Assembly (NCBI GenBank): GCA_905200435.1 | Contig: CAJKKJ010000059.1 | Span: 1-6,187, forward strand | Source: an uncultured Bacillota bacterium | Lineage (GTDB): Bacteria > Bacillota_I > Bacilli_A > RF39 > UBA660 | Direction: 5' to 3' | Length of the DNA stretch: 6,187 nucleotides | Shown here: one piece after another, positions 1-4,524 of the stretch | Numbering within the stretch: the first letter of the stretch is position 1 | Layout: each line of letters starts with the position of its first letter | Translations under genes and position numbers: made by a program | The notes under the pieces: model-generated | Seen by the model: the letters and a program-made list of their open reading frames with translations, nothing else | What the model was told of the DNA's origin: nothing | The model's database searches: none

Positions 1-175
1 TGCACACCGTTAAATTCTTACCCTTAATATTTATAATTCCATTTTTATATTTAATAATAATTGAATTATCATCAAATTCATAAATACACATATAGTTTAC
101 AATATTAATGCGATCTTCAAATATATGAATGCAAAACTCATTTTCCATTATATAATCTTTCAAAGTACTATACAT
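1..175 (-). CDS. YabP/YqfC-family sporulation-like protein, C-terminus cut by window edge
   Basis: Fifty-eight codons are visible before the left edge. The chain reads as a short N-terminal segment, then FCIHIFEDRINIVNY, a strand pair, and IIIKYKNGIINIKGKNL. This matches the layout I remember for YqfC/YabP proteins: a hydrophobic strand, an ENY/NY turn, a second strand, then a basic 'G.l.I.G..L' strand. In Bacillus, YabP and YqfC are made in the mother cell and are needed for late spore morphogenesis. Family members are about 90-100 residues, so roughly a third is missing. I chose ATG 175-173 because GGTGA ends 5 nt upstream; ATG at 187 has no Shine-Dalgarno. The gene lies 42 bp behind the STAS gene on the same strand, with no terminator seen between, so they are probably co-transcribed. 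In Bacillus yqfC is followed by yqfD, so a yqfD-like gene might lie beyond the edge (inference). A sporulating host is not proven. Confidence 0.6.
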   Translation of the reverse strand, partial: MYSTLKDYIMENEFCIHIFEDRINIVNYMCIYEFDDNSIIIKYKNGIINIKGKNLTVC

Positions 176-217
176 AGCATTCACCATTTAACTATATGAC
201 AAATAAAAAAAAATATG

Positions 218-463
218 TTAGGCGCTTTCTACTACTTTAAGTTTGCCATCATATTTCATATCATAGTCATCTAAAAAATTATAAAATGCCACTTCATCCA
301 TTATATTTGTTTTTTTAACATCTAATATAATATTCAGAATATTATATGTTTTTACTATATTATATAGTCTTTCTTTTAGTTTACTTATATTTTTTTTATT
401 CAAATTCCCTTCTACTAATATATATAGTGTTTCTCTATTATATATTATATCTACATTAAACAT
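218..463 (-). CDS. Short STAS-domain protein (SpoIIAA-like, phospho-serine missing)
   Basis: This 81-residue protein follows the STAS order of anti-sigma factor antagonists: strand LYILVEGNL, helix KKNISKLKERLYNIV, strand LNIILDVKKTNIMD, helix EVAFYNFLDDYD, strand KLKVVES. It aligns by eye with B. subtilis SpoIIAA (LTGEL ... LEDLSFMD ... ). Two differences stand out. The SpoIIAA 'MDSSG' motif, which carries the serine phosphorylated by SpoIIAB, reads MDEVA, so no serine is available. The chain also stops after the fourth strand, against about 115 residues in SpoIIAA, so the last helix-strand-helix part is absent. It begins at ATG 463-461, behind a strong Shine-Dalgarno (AAGGTGAT at 474-467). 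It is probably cytosolic; no signal or membrane segment is visible. It precedes a YabP/YqfC-like gene, which hints at a sporulation or sigma-factor link. No anti-sigma kinase gene is in view. The STAS assignment rests on pattern only. Confidence 0.55.
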   Translation of the reverse strand: MFNVDIIYNRETLYILVEGNLNKKNISKLKERLYNIVKTYNILNIILDVKKTNIMDEVAFYNFLDDYDMKYDGKLKVVESA

Positions 464-478
464 ATCATCACCTTTTTT

Positions 479-487
479 ACTATAGCA
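479..487 (-). promoter_or_regulatory. Extended -10 promoter for the STAS/YqfC-like genes
   Basis: On the minus strand TATAGT (484-479) is preceded by TGC, an extended -10 element. No convincing -35 is seen; TTAAAC at 507-502 is the best candidate at 17 bp. The Shine-Dalgarno starts only 4 nt after the -10 hexamer, so the mRNA leader would be very short. Confidence 0.45.
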
Positions 488-595
488 CTTTCTAAATAAA
501 AGTTTAACAAATTCGACAAAACTAGTTATATTTTGTAAGATTTTAAACCATTAGTTATTATAGTATAAATATTTCTTTATTTTATATAGAAGGTG

Positions 596-604
596 TGCTA
601 TAAT
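596..604 (+). promoter_or_regulatory. Extended -10 promoter for the murT-gatD-like pair
   Basis: TATAAT at 599-604 is preceded by TGC, giving a consensus extended -10. The -35 region (about 576-581, TTTATT) is poor, which is common for extended -10 promoters. The Shine-Dalgarno AAGGTGAT at 610-617 begins 5 nt after the hexamer, so transcription would start almost on the ribosome-binding site. The element mirrors the minus-strand one at 479-487. Confidence 0.5.
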
Positions 605-621
605 TTAAAAAGGTGATACAT

Positions 622-1959
622 ATGAAAATATTAAGTATATTAACAGCAAAACTATTAATTTTTATAGGAAAAATATTAGGTCGTGGTAGTGTCTTACCTG
701 GTTCAATTGCTCTAAAAATAGATAAGAATATTTTATCAAAAATAAAAATGCCCAAAACAGTTATTAGTGTAACAGGTTCAAGTGGAAAAGGATCAACATG
801 TAACTTAATTGTTGATATAGCACGAAAACAAAGAAAATCAGTTGTTTTTAATGATAAAGGTTCAAACTTAGTTACAGGTATATTAACGACATTACTAGCA
901 TCATGTAATTTAAAGGGTGAATTAAAACAAGATATACTAGTTACAGAAATTGATGAAAGATATACAAAACTACTTTTTAAATATCTAAAACCAAATTATG
1001 TAGTTATAACAAATATAACAAGAGACCAACCACCAAGACACGGAAATTTTGAAATTGTTTATGAAGAAATAAAAAAAGCATTAACAAAGGATATGCACCT
1101 TGTATTAAATGCCGATGACCCATACACACAAAAATTTATTTTAAGTTCTCAAAATAAATATACTCTATTTGGAATCGGTACAAATAAATACACATATAAT
1201 GACGAAAAATTTGAAAATTTAAATATTAAATATTGTCCAAAATGTAATAGTAAATTACTTTATAATTACTATCATTGCGAAACTCTAGGAAATTACTACT
1301 GCCCTAATTGCGATTTTAAAAGAAAAAAACCATTAATTGAAGTTACTAAATTAGACTATGAAAAAAGTTTTGTTGTTGTTAATGATGAATATAAATTTAA
1401 TATACCATTTAATACTTTATTTGAAGTATATAATACTCTTGCAGCATTTACAGTTGCATCGCTTATAAATTTAAATTTAGATGAAGCATGTAATACCATT
1501 TCCAAAATGCCTGTCAATTTGAAAATATTCAATAAATATACATATAATGACAGAATTGTTTACGTTCTAAATAACAAAGCCGAAAACGCTACAACCTATA
1601 ACCAATCACTATTATTCGTAAAAAGAAATACTGAATTAAAAACATTGATTATTGGCTGGAAAGAAATAAGTAGGAGATATAATTTTGATGATTTATCATG
1701 GCTATATGATATTGAATTTGAATTATTAAGTAATAATGAAATAGATAAAATAATTTGTATTGGTCCACAAGCCTATGATATTGCAACAAGATTAAAATAT
1801 GCCAATATTGAAGAAGAAAAAATTGTTGTTATACCATTAATTGATGAAGCAGTCAAATTTATAAAATCTAAAACAAAAGGAAATATATATGGAATACTAA
1901 ACTTTGATATGGTAGAACCATTTAATACCAACATGAAAGGAGAAAAAAGTGGAAATTAA
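622..1959 (+). CDS. murT: MurT-like Mur ligase (lipid II isoglutaminyl synthase family, variant motifs)
   Basis: This 445-residue protein has the MurT plan. It opens with an N-terminal helix and LPG segment (residues 1-30), then a Mur-ligase ATP domain with P-loop GSSGKGST (52-59), EIDE (109-112), TNITRDQ (130-136) and NADDP (163-167). A four-cysteine zinc ribbon sits at C205, C208, C227 and C230, and a C-terminal DUF1727-type domain ends with DLSWLYD (357-363). Canonical MurT, with the glutaminase GatD, amidates the D-Glu of lipid II to D-isoGln in the cytoplasm. Here several motifs are altered: the usual GTNGKTTT P-loop is GSSGKGST, RDQxDRYGE is RDQPPRHGN, and NPAG is NKAE with a few extra residues. 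D357 probably aligns with the MurT Asp reported to complete the GatD triad. I chose ATG 622 behind AAGGTGAT (610-617); the in-frame GTG at 613 is part of that Shine-Dalgarno. The stop overlaps the gatD-like start by 11 nt. Family membership is secure; amidation of lipid II by this variant is uncertain. Confidence 0.85.
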   Translation: MKILSILTAKLLIFIGKILGRGSVLPGSIALKIDKNILSKIKMPKTVISVTGSSGKGSTCNLIVDIARKQRKSVVFNDKGSNLVTGILTTLLASCNLKGELKQDILVTEIDERYTKLLFKYLKPNYVVITNITRDQPPRHGNFEIVYEEIKKALTKDMHLVLNADDPYTQKFILSSQNKYTLFGIGTNKYTYNDEKFENLNIKYCPKCNSKLLYNYYHCETLGNYYCPNCDFKRKKPLIEVTKLDYEKSFVVVNDEYKFNIPFNTLFEVYNTLAAFTVASLINLNLDEACNTISKMPVNLKIFNKYTYNDRIVYVLNNKAENATTYNQSLLFVKRNTELKTLIIGWKEISRRYNFDDLSWLYDIEFELLSNNEIDKIICIGPQAYDIATRLKYANIEEEKIVVIPLIDEAVKFIKSKTKGNIYGILNFDMVEPFNTNMKGEKSGN

Positions 1960-2674
1960 TATACTACATCTATATTACGATTTACTAAATTTATATGGTG
2001 AAAATGGTAATATAAAAGCCTTAAAAAAACACCTTGAAGAACAAAATGTAAAAGTAAATATAGAATTTTTAACACTAAATGATAAAATAGATTTTAAAAA
2101 ATATGATTTTGTATATATTGGAGCAGGAACTGAAAAAAATTTAAATTTAGCTTTAAAAGATTTAATAAAATATAAAAAAAGTATTAAAGAATACATTGAG
2201 AGCAACAAATTTTTCCTAGCAACAGGTAATTCTATTGTTTTATTCGGCAAAAATTTAAAAGAAGAAAATATTACTCATAAATGTTTAAATATATTTGATT
2301 ACGAATCAGCAGAAGAAGATTTTAGAATGGTAGATCAAGCTGTATTCAATATGCCACTCATTAAAACAAAAATAATAGGTTTTCAAAATCAAAGTTATAC
2401 TACCAAAAATATAAAAAATCCTCTTTTTGAAGTAATTAGAGGCATTGGTAGCTATCCAAATTCTGAATATGAAGGAGTACATTATAAAAACTTCTATGGA
2501 ACATATTTAATTGGTCCCCTACTTGTTAGAAATCCTAGCTTTTTATCCTATATTGTAAAAGAATTAATAAAATCTAAAGATGAAAATTTCAAATTTAATA
2601 AAATGAATTTATATTTTGAAAATAAAGCTTATAATACTTTTTTAGACTATTTAAGAAGTTTAGAAGACAAGTAA
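1949..2674 (+). CDS. gatD: GatD-like amidotransferase-fold protein lacking catalytic Cys and His
   Basis: This 241-residue class I glutamine amidotransferase-fold protein is the partner of the MurT-like ligase. GatD landmarks are kept: YDLLNLYGENGNIKALKK near the N-terminus, the DFVYIGAGTEKN strand (53-64), and EGVHYKNFYGTYL (175-187) followed by GPLL. The active site is not kept. The nucleophile elbow, which in S. aureus GatD reads ICGGYQ with the catalytic Cys, reads ATGNSIV here (91-97). The catalytic His of 'GTYLHGP' is Ile188. The only cysteine, C112, is outside the elbow. GFENH is also changed to GFQNQ (144-148). It should not hydrolyse glutamine by the normal route. Translation starts at GTG 1949, 6 nt after AAAGGAG (1936-1942) and inside the 3' end of murT, so the two are coupled and probably form a complex. 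The frame is full-length, which argues against a pseudogene. The gene symbol marks family, not proven activity. Confidence 0.8.
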   Translation: MEINILHLYYDLLNLYGENGNIKALKKHLEEQNVKVNIEFLTLNDKIDFKKYDFVYIGAGTEKNLNLALKDLIKYKKSIKEYIESNKFFLATGNSIVLFGKNLKEENITHKCLNIFDYESAEEDFRMVDQAVFNMPLIKTKIIGFQNQSYTTKNIKNPLFEVIRGIGSYPNSEYEGVHYKNFYGTYLIGPLLVRNPSFLSYIVKELIKSKDENFKFNKMNLYFENKAYNTFLDYLRSLEDK

Positions 2675-2919
2675 TTGTCTTCTATTTCTATATTATTATA
2701 CAACATTTGCCTATCAGTTAAAGTTTCACTTAGATAGTCACTAAAAATATAATCTCTATTATATCTATTTTCTAAAACATAACAATTACTTTCTATATCA
2801 AAAATATAAGTAGTTGTTTTTTGTTTTAAAGTTAATTTTATTTTATAAGGATTTCTATTTTTTTTAATTAACTTAAGTAAAGCATAAAAACTAATTTTTT
2901 TCTTAAAACATACAATCAT
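2647..2919 (-). CDS. Small protein of unknown function, divergent from the HTH regulator
   Basis: I do not recognise this 90-residue protein with certainty. It starts MIVCFKKKISFYALLKLIKKNRNP..., with a basic N-terminal half. Then come a strand-rich middle (KIKLTLKQ, TTTYIFDIES) and an acidic C-terminal part (SDYLSETLTDRQ, IEIEDN). The order of a leading helix 'LLKLIKK', a 'P.KIKL' strand, a strand resembling 'Y.wD', 'YLSETL' and a terminal 'IEIE' strand recalls small accessory proteins of phages and conjugative elements, but this is only an impression. I chose ATG 2919-2917 because AAGAGGA (2934-2928) lies 8 nt upstream and an extended -10 lies just beyond; the upstream in-frame ATG at 2952 lies upstream of that promoter. 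The 3' end overlaps the gatD-like gene by 28 bp in convergent orientation. It shares a regulatory region with the double-HTH protein, which may control it. Confidence 0.55.
   Translation of the reverse strand: MIVCFKKKISFYALLKLIKKNRNPYKIKLTLKQKTTTYIFDIESNCYVLENRYNRDYIFSDYLSETLTDRQMLYNNIEIEDNYLSSKLLK
2661..2684 (+). terminator. Hairpin over the gatD-like stop codon, possible terminator
   Basis: A perfect 10-bp inverted repeat (2661-2670 with 2675-2684) encloses the loop GTAA, which contains most of the stop codon TAA (2672-2674). The following sequence is U-rich but broken (TTTCTATATTATTATA), so termination may be weak. It works only for plus-strand transcripts; on the minus strand the hairpin lies inside the next gene's coding region with no T-run after it. 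Confidence 0.45.
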
Positions 2920-2938
2920 AATTATATTCCTCTTAAGT

Positions 2939-2947
2939 ATTATATCA
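2939..2947 (-). promoter_or_regulatory. Extended -10 promoter for the small divergent gene
   Basis: On the minus strand TGATATAAT (2947-2939) is a consensus extended -10, followed 4 nt later by the Shine-Dalgarno region. The expected -35 position (about 2967-2962, AACAAA) is not consensus and overlaps the TTGTTCG repeats. That is where a repressor would block RNA polymerase. Confidence 0.5.
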
Positions 2948-2951
2948 CACA

Positions 2952-2969
2952 TTGTTCGTATTTTGTTCG
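2952..2969. promoter_or_regulatory. Candidate operator: two TTGTTCG direct repeats 11 bp apart
   Basis: TTGTTCG occurs at 2952-2958 and again at 2963-2969, one helical turn apart, in an intergenic region otherwise almost pure A/T. The pair lies upstream of the -10 of the small minus-strand gene. It also lies at a plausible -35 position for the regulator gene (TTGTTC 2963-2968, TATTTT 2986-2991, spacing 17), although that promoter is weak. Same-face half-sites suit a protein with two HTH domains in tandem, so the downstream regulator is the natural candidate ligand (inference). Confidence 0.35.
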
Positions 2970-3020
2970 AATTTTTGAATAATATTATTTTTAATGTAAA
3001 AATTATTGTAGGTGATTACA

Positions 3021-3467
3021 ATGAATAATAGATTAGAAGACTTAAGAGAATTAAGTGATTTTAGTAAAAAAGAATTCGCGAAAATTTTAGGTGTAAGTGA
3101 TTCAATATATGCAAGATGGGAAAATGGTAAAGACTTTATACCTACTAAAAGACTTTACCAAATAGCATCCTTCTATAATGTTAATATAGATTATATCTTA
3201 GGTTTAACAAATAAAAAAATAGAAATAATTACAAAAGAGCAAATTGATATAAACATTGTTGCCAAAAGAACTTTTGAAATAAGAAAAGATATGAATGAAT
3301 CATTAAGAGAATTCGCGAAAAGACTCAATACATCAGGTTCTACATGGCATGCCTATGAGAAAGGAAAAGTTTTAATATTAGGAGCATTTTTAATAGAAGT
3401 CTGTAAAAATTATAATTACTCAGCTGATTGGATACTAGGAAGAACTAATGATAAATTTATTCATTAG
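3021..3467 (+). CDS. Xre-type regulator with two tandem HTH domains
   Basis: This 148-residue DNA-binding protein consists of two Cro/C1-type (HTH_3) domains. Domain 1 covers about residues 4-63: LEDLRELSDFSKKEFAKILG, then VSDSIYARWENG, ending DYILGLTN. Domain 2 covers about 80-143: AKRTFEIRKDMNESLREFAK, then STWHAYEKG, ending DWILGRTN. Each has the 'EFAK' second helix, a recognition helix ending W/YE.GK, and the [YW]ILG.TN ending frequent in phage and element repressors. No dimerisation, protease or sensor domain is present. I chose ATG 3021 behind GTAGGTGAT; the in-frame GTG at 3012 is inside that Shine-Dalgarno. It diverges from a small gene over a shared region with direct repeats, a layout typical of autoregulated repressors. 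A domestic regulator or a relic of a mobile element both fit. Confidence 0.85.
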   Translation: MNNRLEDLRELSDFSKKEFAKILGVSDSIYARWENGKDFIPTKRLYQIASFYNVNIDYILGLTNKKIEIITKEQIDINIVAKRTFEIRKDMNESLREFAKRLNTSGSTWHAYEKGKVLILGAFLIEVCKNYNYSADWILGRTNDKFIH

Positions 3468-3492
3468 TTTTTATTACCTTTTATAATAAAAA
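3468..3492 (+). terminator. A/T-only hairpin after the HTH regulator gene
   Basis: A perfect 9-bp inverted repeat (TTTTTATTA at 3468-3476 and TAATAAAAA at 3484-3492) with a 7-nt loop begins directly after the stop codon. The stem has no G-C pair and no T-run follows, so it would be a weak terminator at best. It may instead only protect the 3' end. Confidence 0.25.
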
Positions 3493-3496
3493 ACAT

Positions 3497-3574
3497 GAAA
3501 AATGTGATATATAGTCATGTAAATAGTCGGAAAAATGTGTAAATTAGCACTCGAAATAGCTGGAATTTTGTGAT
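3497..3574. repeat. Degenerate 33-bp tandem repeat in the intergenic region
   Basis: GAAAAATGTG at 3497-3506 recurs exactly at 3530-3539, and as GAATTTTGTG at 3563-3572, a strict 33-bp period. Units 1 and 2 match at 22 of 33 positions, including a conserved AAATAG near the end; the third unit fades after about 12 bases. The 200-bp region 3468-3667 holds no credible coding frame. Further along are TGATATAAT at 3574-3582 (an extended -10 facing right, with no -35) and a 16-bp palindrome at 3617-3632. Function is unknown. Confidence 0.4.
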
Positions 3575-3655
3575 GATATAATTTTAAAAAAAATTTATGA
3601 TTTATCTGATTACATGAAAAATTGCAATTTTTAATAGAAAAATCAACATAATATC

Positions 3656-3677
3656 AAAAAAAGAGCCTTAAGCTCTT
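3656..3677 (-). terminator. Rho-independent terminator of rpmG-efp
   Basis: On the minus strand AAGAGC (3677-3672) pairs with GCTCTT (3666-3661) around a 5-nt loop. It is followed by a T-run that, with the end of the stem, gives seven T (3662-3656). The efp stop codon (3670-3668) lies in the loop region. This is the clearest intrinsic terminator in the window. Confidence 0.75.
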
Positions 3678-4225
3678 GAAACATATTTTCCATCTTTAGT
3701 TGAAATTAATATTGTTTCCCCTTCTTCAATAAATAGAGGAACTCTTACAGTATGACCAGTTTCTAATACTGCATCCTTTTGGGCATTATTTGTAGTATTT
3801 CCCTTTACAGCAGGTTCAGTTGAAACTATCTTCATAGCAATCTTATCAGGTAAAATTAAACCTAATAACTCACCTTCATAAAATGTTAAATCAACTTCTA
3901 AACCTTCTTTTAAATAAATAGCATCATCACCGATTTGATCACTTGATAGTTCTATTTGTTCAAAAGTTTGCATGTTCATAAAATTATACTTATTGCCATC
4001 ATTATATAAGAATTGCATTGGGTGTTTTTCAATCATGGCTTTTTCTAATTTAATACTACTATTAAATGTTTTTTCAACAATTGCGCCAGTTCTTAAATTT
4101 CTTAATTTCGTTTTCATGAAAGCAGCACCTTTACCAGGTTTTACATGTAAAAATTCAATTACTGAATATATGTCGCCTTCAAATAAAACTGTCATTCCAA
4201 CTTTAATATCATTTACGTTTATCAT
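3668..4225 (-). CDS. efp: Translation elongation factor P (EF-P)
   Basis: This 185-residue EF-P has the normal length and all three beta-barrel domains. EF-P binds the ribosome between the P and E sites and relieves stalling at polyproline stretches. The N-terminal KOW-like domain carries the tip loop KPGKGAAF (29-36). Its Lys32 is the position that is post-translationally modified in many bacteria; no modification gene is in the window, so its state is unknown. The middle domain includes MQFLYNDGNKYNFMNMQTFEQ, and the C-terminal domain carries the family signature ETGHTVRVPLFIEEGE and ends DGKYVSR. Translation starts at ATG 4225, 7 nt after GGGGAG. The gene follows rpmG by 15 bp on the same strand with no terminator between, so they form one operon. 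Confidence 0.97.
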   Translation of the reverse strand: MINVNDIKVGMTVLFEGDIYSVIEFLHVKPGKGAAFMKTKLRNLRTGAIVEKTFNSSIKLEKAMIEKHPMQFLYNDGNKYNFMNMQTFEQIELSSDQIGDDAIYLKEGLEVDLTFYEGELLGLILPDKIAMKIVSTEPAVKGNTTNNAQKDAVLETGHTVRVPLFIEEGETILISTKDGKYVSRA

Positions 4226-4240
4226 AAGTCAACTCCCCTA

Positions 4241-4408
4241 CTATTTGCTTTCTTTATGTAATGTGTTTGTTCTACATTTGTTACAGAATTTTTTTAATTC
4301 TAAACGATCAGTAGTATTTTTTTTGTTTTTAGAAACACGATAGTTTTCTGATTTACAAACACTACATTTAAGAGTAACTAATTCTCTAGCTTCACCTTTT
4401 TTAGCCAT
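4241..4408 (-). CDS. rpmG: 50S ribosomal protein L33, zinc-binding (C+) type
   Basis: A 55-codon gene encodes a basic protein that starts MAKKGEARELVTLKCSVC and ends TLHKESK. It matches L33 in length and motifs: VTLKCSVC, KNKKNTTDRLELKKFC and the 'TLHKE.K' ending. Two CxxC pairs (C15/C18 and C42/C45) form the zinc ribbon, so this is the C+ paralogue type. Firmicutes often also carry a cysteine-free copy used under zinc limitation; none is visible here. L33 sits in the large subunit near the E site. A strong Shine-Dalgarno (AAAGGGAGGG, 4424-4415) precedes ATG 4408. The efp gene follows by 15 bp, and its Shine-Dalgarno lies immediately after the rpmG stop, so the two translation genes are expressed together. 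Confidence 0.95.
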   Translation of the reverse strand: MAKKGEARELVTLKCSVCKSENYRVSKNKKNTTDRLELKKFCNKCRTNTLHKESK

Positions 4409-4439
4409 AATTTTCCCTCCCTTTAAAAGCGTCTACCAT

Positions 4440-4468
4440 ATTATAGCATTATTAAATGAAAATTTCAA
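4440..4468 (-). promoter_or_regulatory. Strong sigma-A-type promoter of rpmG-efp
   Basis: On the minus strand the elements are -35 TTGAAA (4468-4463), a 17-bp spacer and -10 TATAAT (4445-4440) preceded by TGC, an extended -10. This is the best promoter in the window and fits high expression of ribosomal genes. The rest of 4409-4524 is A/T-rich, with nothing else I can name. Confidence 0.75.
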
Positions 4469-4524
4469 ATAAAAATGCACAAAACATAAGAATTATAATA
4501 AATTTTTTTAGAAAATGCAATATA

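Noticed and set aside
513..542. Second murT promoter (TCGACA, 18 bp, TAAGAT)
   Set aside because: Plausible boxes are expected by chance in this A/T-rich gap, and the extended -10 at 596-604 is far better.
1975..2250. Open frame of 91 codons on the minus strand
   Set aside because: It lies wholly inside the gatD-like gene, has no Shine-Dalgarno, and has a Ser/Phe/Lys-rich composition typical of the antisense of an AT-rich gene.
2952..2971. LexA (SOS) box, because of CGAAC/GTTCG sequences
   Set aside because: A LexA box needs inverted CGAAC-N4-GTTCG half-sites; here the two copies are in direct orientation.
3617..3632. 16-bp palindrome AAAAATTGCAATTTTT as a terminator
   Set aside because: It has no loop beyond TTGCAA and an A/T stem; such palindromes arise often by chance at this composition.
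3972..4343. Open frame of 123 codons on the plus strand
   Set aside because: It is antisense to efp and rpmG, both of which are unmistakable by motif.
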